Shown one piece after another: positions 55,041 to 64,000 of a DNA stretch of 64,000 nt; within the stretch, counting starts at the first letter, position 1; every line of letters begins with the position of its first letter. Source of the stretch: Pseudaminobacter soli (ex Li et al. 2025) (lineage in GTDB: Bacteria; Pseudomonadota; Alphaproteobacteria; Rhizobiales; Rhizobiaceae); assembly GCF_029892515.1 (NCBI RefSeq), contig NZ_JARXVF010000013.1:1-64000 (forward strand). Direction: 5' to 3'. Made by a program: the position numbers and the translations under genes. Below the pieces are notes generated by a model. That model was not told the DNA's origin. It worked only from the letters and a program-made list of their open reading frames with translations, and did not search any database.

Positions 55041-55918
55041 TCGTCCTGCAGAACGCCATCGATGCCGTCAGCCTCGGAGCAGTCTATGCATTGGCCGCGC
55101 TCGGCATCGGTCTCATTTTCAGCGTCATGCGCCTGATCAACTTCGCCCATGGCGAGCTGATCATGGCGGGCGGCTTCTGCCTCTATGCGTTGGTTGGACA
55201 GCCGCTGCTGGTTGTCATCCTTGCGGTTCTGATAGTGAGCACGGTTCTGGCACTCGGAATGGAACGCGTCGCGTTCCGGCCGCTGCGCAAGGCCAATCCC
55301 GCAACACTGCTGATCTCGTCCTTCGCCGTTTCCTATCTGGTGCAACATGTGGTGCTGATGATTTTCGGGTCACGCGCCATGGGAGTACCGTTCCTTCCCG
55401 AGCTCGGCACCAGCATCGAATTCCTTGGTCTCAGGATACCGCGGCTGCAGCTCGTGACCGTCATCACCACTTTGGTGCTGATGGTCGGGTTGGTCGCATT
55501 CTTCCGCTTCTCGCGTATCGGCTTGCAGATGCGCGCAGCCGCAGAGGATTTCACGATGGCGCGGCTGGTCGGCGTCCGTGCCAATCGAGTGATCGCATTT
55601 GCCTTCGCGATCTCCGGAATCCTGGCCAGCATGGTGTCGTTCTATCTCGTCGCGCAGACCGGTTCGGTTTCCTACAAGATGGGCGTCAACATGGTGCTGA
55701 TCGCCTTCGTGTCGTCCGTCATCGGCGGGATGGGCTCGGTCGCCGGCGCCGCACTTGGCGGCTTCCTCGTCGGGATCATCTCAGTGTCGCTGCAAGCCTA
55801 CCTGCCGGTGGATCTCAGGCCTTATCGCGATGCATTTGTCTTCATGCTCTTCATTCTCTTTCTTTTCTGGCGCCCGGACGGCCTGTTGATGAGCCGCGCC
55901 GACAGGGACCGTGTTTAA
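55037..55918 (+). CDS. livH: ABC permease LivH-like
   Basis: 293 residues, strongly hydrophobic with about eight membrane segments. It begins MIVLQNAIDAVSLGAVYALA and has MRLINFAHGELIMAGG, the usual LivH signature, and GGMGSVAGAALGGFLVGI near the coupling region. It overlaps livF by 4 bp and is followed by livM after 3 bp. The start is fixed by the overlap. It forms half of the inner-membrane channel. Confidence 0.92.
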   Translation: MIVLQNAIDAVSLGAVYALAALGIGLIFSVMRLINFAHGELIMAGGFCLYALVGQPLLVVILAVLIVSTVLALGMERVAFRPLRKANPATLLISSFAVSYLVQHVVLMIFGSRAMGVPFLPELGTSIEFLGLRIPRLQLVTVITTLVLMVGLVAFFRFSRIGLQMRAAAEDFTMARLVGVRANRVIAFAFAISGILASMVSFYLVAQTGSVSYKMGVNMVLIAFVSSVIGGMGSVAGAALGGFLVGIISVSLQAYLPVDLRPYRDAFVFMLFILFLFWRPDGLLMSRADRDRV

Positions 55919-55921
55919 GCC

Positions 55922-56965
55922 ATGAGCGATCCCGTATTCCGCCCGCTGCACACGGCGTGTATTCTGATCTGCATCCTGCTGGCCGTCGTGCTGGTTGCAA
56001 CGCAGGTTCCACCCGCCATGCAGCGCATCGTCGTCGAGGCCCTGGTGAAGCTCACCGTCGTGGTTGGCCTGTTCATTTTCGTCGGCAACTCAGGGGTGTT
56101 CTCGTTCGGCCACGTCTCCTTCATGGCCATCGGCGGTTACATGTCCGCGATTCTGACATTGTCGGCGGAGCGAAAGCATACACTGCTCAGCCTGCCGGGC
56201 GCGCTTGAGGCGCTGCAGCTTCCATGGCCCTTGGCCATGCTGATTGTTGTCGCGATCGTTGGGCTCGTAGCGCTGGTGGTGGGCTGGCCGCTTAGCCGGC
56301 TTCGCGGGATCGCATTGCCCATGGCCACCTTCGGCATGCTGATCATCACCTATGTCGTTGCCTCGAACTGGCAGCAGGTTACCGGTGGCCGACAGGCGTT
56401 GGTCGGACTACCGCGTTTCACAGGCCTTTGGGTGGCATTTGGTGGCGCCGCAATAGCCATACTGATAGCCGCCGCCTATGCCACGACACGGCAATGCCTG
56501 ATGCTGCGCTGCTCGCGCGAAAGCGAGGTGGCGGCGGCCGCAACCGGCATCGACCTCGAGCGCGAGCGGCTGACCGCATTCGTGCTGAGCGCCATGGTGG
56601 TGGCGATGGGCGGCGTGCTGTTCAGTCACTTCATAGGCACCATTACGGCCAACAGCTTTTATCTCGATCTCACGTTCGTCACGCTGACGATGTTGGTTGC
56701 GGGTGGCATGCGCAGCCTCACCGGCGCGTGCGTCGGCGTCGCCTTGATATCCATCATCTCGGAACTGTTCCGCTCGCTCGAACGCGGCGTGTCGCTCGGC
56801 GGCGAGGTGATCTCGGCACCGCCCGGCCTTCAGGAGATTGCGCTGGCGGTCATCCTTCTTGCGATCCTGATCCTGCGGCCCGCGGGACTCCTCGGCGATT
56901 ACGAAATCGGATTGCCTAAACGCCAAGTTACAGGCCGCCTGATGGCCGCAGAACAGGAAGAATGA
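55922..56965 (+). CDS. livM: ABC permease LivM-like
   Basis: 347 residues with multiple membrane helices. GNSGVFSFGHVSFMAIGGY is the LivM counterpart of the LivH signature, and LRGIALPMATFGMLIITYVV and GGMRSLTGACVGVALI follow. It forms the second half of the channel and overlaps hyuA by 4 bp (ATGA), which ties transport and hydrolysis together. Confidence 0.92.
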   Translation: MSDPVFRPLHTACILICILLAVVLVATQVPPAMQRIVVEALVKLTVVVGLFIFVGNSGVFSFGHVSFMAIGGYMSAILTLSAERKHTLLSLPGALEALQLPWPLAMLIVVAIVGLVALVVGWPLSRLRGIALPMATFGMLIITYVVASNWQQVTGGRQALVGLPRFTGLWVAFGGAAIAILIAAAYATTRQCLMLRCSRESEVAAAATGIDLERERLTAFVLSAMVVAMGGVLFSHFIGTITANSFYLDLTFVTLTMLVAGGMRSLTGACVGVALISIISELFRSLERGVSLGGEVISAPPGLQEIALAVILLAILILRPAGLLGDYEIGLPKRQVTGRLMAAEQEE

Positions 56966-59016
56966 CCATGTTTGTCGCTTGTATCGACATCGGCGGTACC
57001 TTCACCGATCTCGTGCTGCACCGCGAGGGCGCCGATCTCGAAATCCATAAATCGCCGACGACGCCCGGAATGTTCGAGCGCGGTTTCATTGACGTCCTTG
57101 GTGTCGCCGCCAGCAGTCACGGGATGTCGTTGGCCGAGTTCCTGTCGAAGACCGACATGATCGTACACGGCACCACCGTGTCGACGAACGCGCTGGTCGA
57201 AGGCAAGGTGGCGCCCACAGGCCTCATCTGCAACGCCGGTCACCCCGACATTCTGACACTGCGCGAGTCACCCAGGAAGCGGGCCTTCAACATCAAGGTC
57301 GATTTCCCGCCGCCCTATGTCCATCGCAGCCGCACTTGTGAGGTGCGCGGCCGCATCGACGCGATGGGCAACGAGATCGAGACGCTGGCGGAAGAGGACG
57401 TTCGCGCTGCGGCACGTCACTTCAGAGCATGCGATGTGGAGACCATTGCCGTCTGCTTGCTGTGGTCGATCGTCAACCCCATCCATGAGCGGCGCGTGCG
57501 CGAAATTCTGCTGGAGGAACTGCCGGGCGTCCCGGTCACGCTCAGCCACGAACTCAATCCGATACCACGCGAATATCGGCGGACAATCTCGACCGCCATC
57601 AACGCTTCGCTCTTCCCGATCGTCAGCGAATATGTGGAAAAGTTGACCGGCGCGCTGAGCCAATCCGGCTATGCCGGCGAGTTGCTGATCGCCAACTGCG
57701 TCGGTGGCATGATGCCTCCGGAAGAGATCATCGAGCGACCGATCTATAGCGTAATGTCAGGGCCAACACTCGCGCCGATCGCTGCAGTCAATCTTACCAC
57801 CGAGAGCAATGTCATCGTGGTCGACATGGGCGGCACCACTTTCGACGTATCGGCTCTGCGCAATCGCCACCTGGTGATCACACCTGAAGCGACGTTTGGC
57901 CTTGAAATGCTGGGCATTCCGAAGATCGACGTGCGTTCTGTGGGTGCCGGCGGCGGCTCCATTGCTTGGGTTGATGCGGGGGGGTTGCTCAAGGTCGGTC
58001 CTCACAGCGCGAGTGCCGAGCCAGGTCCGGCCTGCTACAGTCGTGGCGGCACGAAGCCGACTGTCACTGACGCCAATGTCGTGCTAGGCATTATCGATCC
58101 GGACTATTTCCTGGGCGGGCGGATCAAGCTTGACCGCGCTAAAGCAGAGGCAGCGATCGGCAAAATCGCAAGGCAGCTGAAGATCGGCCTGACCGAGGCA
58201 GCCTATGCCATCTATACCACGACAAATCACAACATGATCGGTGCGATCGAAGACATTACGGTGAACGAGGGCATCGATCCACGGGACAGCTATGTCGTTA
58301 GCGGCGGCGGAGCCACGGCCTGCCACATTGGCGATATGGCTCGCATTCTAGGCATCAAGCGCTTCATGGTGCCGCGTTTTGCGGCAGGGCTCAGCGCCTA
58401 TGGGGGGCTCATCTCGGACGTGCGCTGGGAGGAGACGGGAACCCTGAATACCACCGACCGCCATTTCGATCTCGACGGCGTCAATCGACTTCTGGCATTG
58501 CTAAAGCGCAAGGGTGCGTCCTTCCTGAAGCGGTCAGGACTGGATTCGCAGTCACAGCGATTCGAATTCGCATTCCAGGCCCGTTATCTTTACCAGTCTT
58601 GGGACATAGAGGTGCCGTTCGACTTGCCCGAGGGCAGGCTCGGCAAGCGCGCGCTGGCCGATCTTGTCGCGGCCTTCCACGCTCAGCACGAGCGCATCTA
58701 TACTATCAAAGACGAAGCCGACACGATTGAGTTCACTACTTGGAAGGTGAGGGCCATCGGCGACACCGGTGGCGGTGGGCGTCGAGGCGCAATGGTGCCG
58801 TCACAGCGCGGAAAAGTTAAACCGAAGTCAACTCGTAAGATCTATCTCGGCAAGGATTTCTGCGACGTTCCGGTTTATAACGCGGAGGCCTTCGGCGCCG
58901 GTGCCAGGCTGAGCGGGCCAGCAGTGCTTGAAATGCCGACCACCACGATCCTACTGCTCGAAAAGCAGCACGGGCAGATCGATGGTCACGGCAACCTCTT
59001 GGTAGAGTTGGAGTAG
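56962..59016 (+). CDS. hyuA: Hydantoinase A / oxoprolinase family protein
   Basis: 684 residues with an ASKHA-type ATPase fold. The phosphate-1 motif is CIDIGGTFTDLVL, followed by VHGTTVSTNALVEGK and the second phosphate motif VVDMGGTTFDVSAL. Further motifs are GAGGGSIAWVD, AEPGPACYSRGG and VSGGGATA. With HyuB it makes the ATP-dependent ring-opening amidase or a carboxylase-like complex. It is the last gene of the operon. The gap between hyuB and hyuA, filled by the transporter, is a less common order. Confidence 0.9.
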   Translation: MTMFVACIDIGGTFTDLVLHREGADLEIHKSPTTPGMFERGFIDVLGVAASSHGMSLAEFLSKTDMIVHGTTVSTNALVEGKVAPTGLICNAGHPDILTLRESPRKRAFNIKVDFPPPYVHRSRTCEVRGRIDAMGNEIETLAEEDVRAAARHFRACDVETIAVCLLWSIVNPIHERRVREILLEELPGVPVTLSHELNPIPREYRRTISTAINASLFPIVSEYVEKLTGALSQSGYAGELLIANCVGGMMPPEEIIERPIYSVMSGPTLAPIAAVNLTTESNVIVVDMGGTTFDVSALRNRHLVITPEATFGLEMLGIPKIDVRSVGAGGGSIAWVDAGGLLKVGPHSASAEPGPACYSRGGTKPTVTDANVVLGIIDPDYFLGGRIKLDRAKAEAAIGKIARQLKIGLTEAAYAIYTTTNHNMIGAIEDITVNEGIDPRDSYVVSGGGATACHIGDMARILGIKRFMVPRFAAGLSAYGGLISDVRWEETGTLNTTDRHFDLDGVNRLLALLKRKGASFLKRSGLDSQSQRFEFAFQARYLYQSWDIEVPFDLPEGRLGKRALADLVAAFHAQHERIYTIKDEADTIEFTTWKVRAIGDTGGGGRRGAMVPSQRGKVKPKSTRKIYLGKDFCDVPVYNAEAFGAGARLSGPAVLEMPTTTILLLEKQHGQIDGHGNLLVELE

Positions 59017-59280
59017 GGCCTGCCAAATTAACCAAGTGTCGAGACAGTTGCCCTGGTGACAATGTCAGCTGGGTCGCGTCGCGCCCCTAACATTACAGCG
59101 GTTCCAGACCGCGTTCGCGAGAGCATACGGGCTTCGGAGGTATCCAGCCATTCATCCACGGCAAGTCTGTGGTCCGGTGCGAGCCAGCAATTCTGCGAAA
59201 CTTGGAGCGATATCGTATCAAACTGCTACCTGAAGCAAATGTCGGTATCGGTGGTTGGAATGAATACGGGAGGTCGCTGA

Positions 59281-59577
59281 CTAAGAGGGCCTTTGCCTGA
59301 CAGCGGTTTGCGGAGCCGGGAGGCCGAAGCTCTCGAGCGTGCAGGGTTGCCCATGCTGCGCAATTGCGGCGCTTGTAGCCCGCGTGATGTTGATCTTGTC
59401 CCCGGAGAGCGCGTTGTAGGGCGGGCTGGTCGTGTCGAGCTTTTGCCGGGCGTAGACCGCATTGTAGCTGTCGAAGTCGTAGGTCAGACCGGTCGCCACT
59501 TCGACCCACACGGCATCGAAACCATCGCGGTAGCGGAGATCGAATATGTTCCAGGTCAGCTTCTGCGTGGCCCTCAA
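59281..59577 (-). CDS. Unrecognised short protein, perhaps a C-terminal remnant
   Basis: 98 residues, reading WNIFDLRYRDGFDAVWVEVA and YDFDSYNAVYARQKLDTTSP. The composition looks like real protein, but I cannot name a family. The frame remains open upstream of the TTG start, which suggests the end of a longer gene cut before the aldehyde dehydrogenase gene at 59635. It lies on the same strand as that gene, 57 bp downstream. Confidence 0.4.
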   Translation of the reverse strand: MRATQKLTWNIFDLRYRDGFDAVWVEVATGLTYDFDSYNAVYARQKLDTTSPPYNALSGDKINITRATSAAIAQHGQPCTLESFGLPAPQTAVRQRPS

Positions 59578-59634
59578 GTCGCTGGCCGCTGGTGGCGATC
59601 CAGACGATGGGCCTTGCCTACGCGGTGTCCAACC

Positions 59635-61101
59635 TCACTGCTTCAGGGGGCTGACACCAGTGTCCCATGCTGAGATATGCTTGGCATCCATAAACTCCTC
59701 CAATCCCATAATGCCACCTTCGCGGGCGCGGCCGGACGCTTTGATGCCGCCGAACGCGGAGCCTGCACCTCGGGATTCGCGGTTCATTTCAATCATACCG
59801 GCACGCAAACGACGGGCAACGCGGTTGCGACGTGCGCCATCCTGCGACTGGACAAAGTTCGTCAGCCCATAGATCGTGTCGTTGGCGATTTCGATCGCCT
59901 CCTCCTCGCTGTCGAAGGGGATGATCGAAAGTACCGGCCCGAAGATCTCCTGGCGAGCTATCGTCATCCGGTTGTTGACGTCTGCAAAAACCGTTGGGCG
60001 TACGAAATAACCTTGATTGACCCCCTCGGGCAACCCAGGGCCGCCGGCGACCAAGCGTGCGCCCTCGCTGATGCCCAATTGGATCAAATCCTGAATCTTG
60101 TCCCATTGTAGCTTGCTGACAACAGGGCCGAGATGGTCTCCGGACTGATGGGCAGATGCCACCACGGTTTCTCTGGCCAGGCGTGCCGCAGTCTCGACCG
60201 CTAGGTCGTAGGCAGAACGCTCCACGAGCATGCGTGTCGGCGCATTGCAAGACTGGCCGCTGTTGAAAAAGCAACGCCATACGCCCCACTCCACTGCTTT
60301 CTGATCAGCATCGGCGAAGATAAGATTGGCCCCTTTGCCGCCGAGTTCGAGCGTGACTTTCTTCAACGTGTCCGCTGCGGCCTTGGTGATTGCGATGCCA
60401 GCGCGCGTCGAGCCGGTGAAGCTGACCATGTCGACACCAGGATGCGTCGATAGTTGTGTGCCTACACCTGCCCCATCGCCATTGACGAGGTTGAAGACGC
60501 CTTTCGGCACTCCAGCTTCGTGGACAATCTCGGCGAAGAGCAATGAGGACAGTGGCGCGATTTCGGAGGGCTTGAGTACGGCGGTGTTACCGACAAGCAG
60601 CGAGGGGATCACCTTAAGTGTAAGCTGGTTCATTGGCCAGTTCCACGGTGTGATCAGGCCCACGACACCGACAGGCTCCCAAGCTACCATCGTGCTTGGA
60701 GCATGGTCGCCCAGCGGCCGAACAAACTCAAAATTCTTGAAAGCCGTGATAAAATTTTCGATATGGTGGGTGCCAGCTTCGACCTGGTAGGCCAGTGACA
60801 TGTCTCTTGGGGCACCCATTTCCGAGGTAATGGCCGCGGCCATCTCGGTGGCTCGTGCGTTGTAAATCTCGAGGATCTTTTCGACATAGGCCAAGCGCTC
60901 CGCCGGCGATGTCTGCGACCACGTCGGGAAGGCGCCAATGGCCGCCGCCACCGCGCGATCAGTGTCTGCCTGATTGCCCAGACTTATTACAGCAATGGCT
61001 TCCTCAGTCGACGGGTCGATGACTTCAAAATCGTTCGGTCTGGAAGGGGCGATCCATTCGCCATTTATGTAAAACTTCCGCTTGTCCAATAGCTGAGCCA
61101 T
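59635..61101 (-). CDS. NAD(P)-dependent aldehyde dehydrogenase
   Basis: 488 residues from the ATG at 61101 (MAQLLDKRKFYINGEW). The longer frame to 61200 lacks ALDH-like residues. Motifs are PWNWPMNQLTLK, FTGSTRAGIAI, catalytic Glu in VTLELGGKGANL and catalytic Cys in FNSGQSCNAPTRM. EIFGPVLSIIPF and the C-terminal oligomerisation part are present. It oxidises an aldehyde to an acid. It is divergent from the VOC gene across a region with a 19-bp tandem repeat. Confidence 0.92.
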   Translation of the reverse strand: MAQLLDKRKFYINGEWIAPSRPNDFEVIDPSTEEAIAVISLGNQADTDRAVAAAIGAFPTWSQTSPAERLAYVEKILEIYNARATEMAAAITSEMGAPRDMSLAYQVEAGTHHIENFITAFKNFEFVRPLGDHAPSTMVAWEPVGVVGLITPWNWPMNQLTLKVIPSLLVGNTAVLKPSEIAPLSSLLFAEIVHEAGVPKGVFNLVNGDGAGVGTQLSTHPGVDMVSFTGSTRAGIAITKAAADTLKKVTLELGGKGANLIFADADQKAVEWGVWRCFFNSGQSCNAPTRMLVERSAYDLAVETAARLARETVVASAHQSGDHLGPVVSKLQWDKIQDLIQLGISEGARLVAGGPGLPEGVNQGYFVRPTVFADVNNRMTIARQEIFGPVLSIIPFDSEEEAIEIANDTIYGLTNFVQSQDGARRNRVARRLRAGMIEMNRESRGAGSAFGGIKASGRAREGGIMGLEEFMDAKHISAWDTGVSPLKQ

Positions 61102-61387
61102 TTCGTCCCTCGAGGTCGTGAAAACCTTCAGCGTCTGATGACCGTATAGTTGGTCGTTCGGCTTCGTCCTCCGCGCCGGTCCATGCCTAACAATTCTCAC
61201 AACCTGACCAACCGGGGCCTGAAGGTTGAAATCTCAGCGCTTTCCGCAAGAAACAAGGAGTTCGCAAAGAGGTTTGATCATTCAATCATGCGAATACTGG
61301 TATTTCCTCATTAGGCTATGGTAGGCGCTTAGCAACGTGGTTGTCACGCGGCAGATTGCGCGCAATTTCATCGTTGATCAAAAGATC

Positions 61388-61425
61388 GATTGATGCAATA
61401 CATAATGATTGACGCAATACATAAT
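61388..61425 (+). repeat. Tandem 19-bp direct repeat in divergent promoter region
   Basis: GATTGATGCAATACATAAT (61388-61406) is followed directly by GATTGACGCAATACATAAT (61407-61425), with one mismatch. It lies between the ALDH gene (start 61101) and the VOC gene (start 61549). Each unit contains ATGCAATACAT or its variant. The position and near-identity suggest a double operator, perhaps for the GntR regulator at 63357. Confidence 0.6.
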
Positions 61426-61548
61426 AGGGAATGCTCCTTTAGCGGGGTTAACCCATGCAAAGCCCACTCTATGACTTGGTCGCGAGCTCGCCGAGCAGGT
61501 AGGCACGAAATATATCGTCTTAGGTTAGATCCGCATGGGGCACATTCG

Positions 61549-61947
61549 ATGACCACACGCATTCCACCAATCGATCAAACAATCAGTTTCGTCCGCGTCG
61601 GAAGCCTTGACAGAACGCGCGAATTCTATGAGCGGACCTTCGGATTGCAGCCTGCTTTCGCGCGCAAGGATAAGGTGCTGATCCTCAAGGTCACCGATGC
61701 CAGCTTTTTCGGTTTCGTCAGCGGCGAACTACCAACCAGCCAGCCCCGGATTGCCACCATGACCTTGGTCTCGTCCGACGTCGATGGCTGGTCGCAGCGG
61801 TTGGCGCAGCTTGGCGTCGAGACGAAAGGCCCGCCGATCTTCAAGCCGGAATTCGGCATCTATATCCTCTACGTCACTGATCCCGACGGCCACACAGTCG
61901 AAGTGCTTGAAATGCGTGCGCCAAACTGGCCGCATGCGGCACGATGA
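61549..61947 (+). CDS. VOC-superfamily (glyoxalase/dioxygenase-fold) protein
   Basis: 132 residues from the ATG at 61549 (MTTRIPPIDQTISFVRV). It shows one full vicinal-oxygen-chelate module pair: FVRVGSLDRTREFYERTFGL, then TLVSSDVDGWSQRLAQLGVE and the closing VTDPDGHTVEVLEM with its metal-ligand Glu. It could be a lyase, isomerase or binding protein. It overlaps the next gene by 4 bp. Confidence 0.85.
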   Translation: MTTRIPPIDQTISFVRVGSLDRTREFYERTFGLQPAFARKDKVLILKVTDASFFGFVSGELPTSQPRIATMTLVSSDVDGWSQRLAQLGVETKGPPIFKPEFGIYILYVTDPDGHTVEVLEMRAPNWPHAAR

Positions 61948-63161
61948 ATGGTCGAAGTGCTCAGTCAGCAATGATCGATACAATGATGGCGCCCAACGTG
62001 CTTCCAACCGAAAATTCTGCTTGCGAGCCGGACGACGCAGAAAGTGGCTGGCTCATGTTCCACTCGGTCGGCAAGTTCTCCGGCCAGGAAGAAGCCGTCA
62101 AGGCTGCACTGGCGACCTTCTCGGAGCAATGGTGCGCTCCCGATGAAGGCCGCTGGACCCTGATCGACCAGGGTCGTCGTGAAATGCTCAACTGCTGGGC
62201 CGATCTCATCGGCGCGCCGCGAGGCTCCGTCATGGCGGCTGCGAACGTCACCGAATGCTATTACGCATTCTTCGAGGCATTGCCTAGCCATGCTCTAGCC
62301 GGCCGCAAGGTCATCATCGCCGAGGACTGTTTCCCGAGCTTGCACTTCCTGCTTGCCGGTCTGGCGCCGCGGCTCGGCTTCGAACTGGTCACCGTCAGGC
62401 AGCGTCCGGACGCGGCGTTCGTCGAAGACGAAGACTTCCTCGCCGCATGGAACGAAGAGGTCGCCGTTGCCGTCATCACGTGGGTGACCTCCACCGCCTC
62501 GCGGCGCTGCGACCTGGACGCCCTTGTCGCGCATGGACGTTCGATGGGATCGATCGTCACGCTCGATATCACCCAGGCCGTAGGATGCCTGCCCTTTGAC
62601 GTCAACGCTCCCGCCATCGATTTTGCCGCCTCGACGCCACTCAAATGGTTGTGCGGCATGCCGGGCGCGGGAATGGCCTATGTTTCACCCGCGCTGCTGC
62701 CACGTCTCGAACCGCTACTGCGTGGCTGGTTCAGCCAGCCGGATCCTTTCAATTGGCAGCTAGACCGGTTCACGTTCGCCGCCGATGCGCGCCGCTTTGA
62801 CAACGGCACACCGTCCTATCTGCCCTATATCGCCTCGCTGCCCGGTCTCAAATGGTTGACGCAAACGGGTATCAGGACGATCCGCGACCACAACCTGCAG
62901 CTAGGCGAGCGGCTGATCCAGATTGCCGACAATCATCGCCTGCGTGTGGTCAGCCCCCGCAGTGCCGAAAAACGCGGCGGAACGGTGGTGGTCGAAATTC
63001 CAGCCGATCATGCGCCGGCCGATATCCAGCGCGGGCTAATGGCAGCGGGTATCGTCTGCGACACCCGCTCGGAACGGATGCGATGGTCGCCAGGACTGAT
63101 TACCAGAGGGGCCAAGCTTGACGTTCTCGATCGTGAACTGGGCAGGGTCTGCCGAAGCTAA
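61944..63161 (+). CDS. Class V aminotransferase-fold enzyme (kynureninase-like)
   Basis: 405 residues with fold type I PLP features: AAANVTECYYAFFEAL, ITWVTSTASRRCDLDAL, the Asp that holds the pyridine nitrogen in VTLDITQAVGCLPFD, and the PLP Lys in ASTPLKWLCGMPGAG. The class includes kynureninase, cysteine desulfurases and selenocysteine lyase. It overlaps the VOC gene, so both act in one pathway. Reaction unknown. Confidence 0.85.
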   Translation: MNGRSAQSAMIDTMMAPNVLPTENSACEPDDAESGWLMFHSVGKFSGQEEAVKAALATFSEQWCAPDEGRWTLIDQGRREMLNCWADLIGAPRGSVMAAANVTECYYAFFEALPSHALAGRKVIIAEDCFPSLHFLLAGLAPRLGFELVTVRQRPDAAFVEDEDFLAAWNEEVAVAVITWVTSTASRRCDLDALVAHGRSMGSIVTLDITQAVGCLPFDVNAPAIDFAASTPLKWLCGMPGAGMAYVSPALLPRLEPLLRGWFSQPDPFNWQLDRFTFAADARRFDNGTPSYLPYIASLPGLKWLTQTGIRTIRDHNLQLGERLIQIADNHRLRVVSPRSAEKRGGTVVVEIPADHAPADIQRGLMAAGIVCDTRSERMRWSPGLITRGAKLDVLDRELGRVCRS

Positions 63162-63356
63162 TGCATGACGTTCAATGGTTCTGAAGAAACAACATGCACA
63201 AGAACGAAGGCTCATGAGGCGCAGCCTAATGCCGGTTCAGCGCGACAAAATCATCCGCTTGTCTCTAGGATTGCGGGTGGCTACGACCGTTGAAGATCAG
63301 GGACATGGGCCGATGCGCCCCGAAACGTAGCAGTCATTCGAACGGGGACCATTTTC

Positions 63357-64000
63357 GTGGCAGTGGACGTCTTTGCACCGATCGCATCGCGCAGCACAAT
63401 CCAGGATGGTGTCTACCGCCAGCTTCGGCATGCGCTGATGATCGGCCTCTTCGAACCCGGCCAGACGCTGACGATAGCCTCACTTTCGGAGTCGTTCGGC
63501 ACCAGCCACATGCCTGTGCGGGAGGCGCTGCGGCGGCTTGCAGCGGAAAACGCCCTCGAAGTGGCGGCCAACGGCTCTGCCCGCATCCCCGCAACGAGCC
63601 GGGCAAGGCTCGATGATGTCTGCCGCGCGCGCATCGCAGTGGAGAGCCTGGCGACTGAGCTTGCCGTGCCGAACATCACAGTTCGCGATATCGCCAAACT
63701 CGAAGGCGTCGTCCGGGAGCATGAAACGGTCGGTCGGACAGAGAGCGTCTACGCCATGTTGGGCAAAAACCAGGAGTTTCACTTCCACCTCTACGGTGCC
63801 TCGCAGTCGGAAGTGCTCATCCAGCTTATCGAAACGCTTTGGCTGCGCTTCGGCCCCTACATGCGCCTGTTGACCCAGCATATCGAACCGCTGTTGAAAT
63901 CCGACAGCAGCGGCACCTATTCGGTCCACCATCACGAGATCGTTGCCGCGCTGAAGGCCAAGGATGTGGGCGCTGCTCGCGCCGGCATCATTGCCGATAT
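63357..64000 (+). CDS. GntR/FCD-family regulator, cut by window end
   Basis: The frame starts at GTG 63357 (VAVDVFAPIASRSTIQDG) and is open to the end of the window. The winged HTH is VYRQLRHALMIGLFEPG, IASLSESFGTSHMPVREALR and LAAENALEVAANG. The FCD ligand domain follows, with its His and Asp metal-site context (NQEFHFHLYGAS, HHHEIVAALKAKD). It probably regulates the adjacent ALDH/VOC/PLP module. The C-terminal end is outside the window. Confidence 0.88.
   Translation, partial: MAVDVFAPIASRSTIQDGVYRQLRHALMIGLFEPGQTLTIASLSESFGTSHMPVREALRRLAAENALEVAANGSARIPATSRARLDDVCRARIAVESLATELAVPNITVRDIAKLEGVVREHETVGRTESVYAMLGKNQEFHFHLYGASQSEVLIQLIETLWLRFGPYMRLLTQHIEPLLKSDSSGTYSVHHHEIVAALKAKDVGAARAGIIAD

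Overview
The window looks like chromosome from a GC-rich alphaproteobacterium of the Rhizobiales, probably Mesorhizobium-like. The reasons are the initiator tRNA, rhizobial-style serine recombinases, the IS110/IS3/IS1182 remnants and the dense Liv-transporter catabolic operons. This is inferred from protein style, not from a database search. The window has two unrelated halves.

Positions 1-39359 are a genomic island inserted at the 3' end of an initiator tRNA-fMet gene (15-91). A 12-bp copy of the tRNA end recurs at 39348-39359 and probably marks the far end. The left end carries a large serine recombinase whose reading frame stops inside the tRNA. It is broken by a nonsense codon and a frameshift, so the island is probably stranded. 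A second recombinase remnant, IS fragments and small regulators lie between the cargo blocks.

The cargo is anti-phage or defence-like. (1) A tightly packed operon (4900-21491) holds a complete type 3 BREX set: brxF, brxC, pglX, brxHII, pglZ and brxA. It is headed by a small helix-turn-helix gene. Between brxC and pglX sit two extra genes, an AlbA_2/HATPase regulator-like protein and a GHKL ATPase with a C-terminal PD-(D/E)XK-like domain. (2) Past a graveyard of IS remnants lie a 1473-residue sacsin/Hsp90-like ATPase with a DUF3883-type nuclease-like end and a divergent HelD/UvrD-like helicase. (3) Next are an unknown protein and a second GHKL-nuclease paralogue related to the one inside the BREX operon. 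(4) The last block is a three-gene cassette of S1/P1 nuclease, thermolysin-like metallopeptidase and ComEC-like MBL hydrolase. Three GHKL ATPases ending in nuclease-like domains in one island, plus cassette (4), are the best candidates for undescribed biology.

Positions 39670-64000 are a catabolic locus. A minus-strand operon encodes an SDR, a MaoC hydratase, an acyl-CoA ligase, a split MaoC pair and a GNAT protein. It faces an aminotransferase gene. A TetR regulator is divergent from a thiolase-fold/DUF35 pair (Ltp2-like, probably an aldolase), an M20 amidohydrolase and a RraA-like protein. A long plus-strand operon encodes hydantoinase B, a complete Liv-type ABC transporter and hydantoinase A. 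A 20-bp palindrome occurs with an identical sequence at exactly three places, one before each of these transcription units, and is almost certainly the TetR operator. The substrate is unknown. The genes suggest uptake of a nitrogen-containing cyclic or amide compound, ring or amide hydrolysis, transamination, CoA activation and retro-aldol shortening. A second module at the right edge has an aldehyde dehydrogenase, a VOC protein, a class V aminotransferase-fold enzyme and a GntR regulator cut by the window end.
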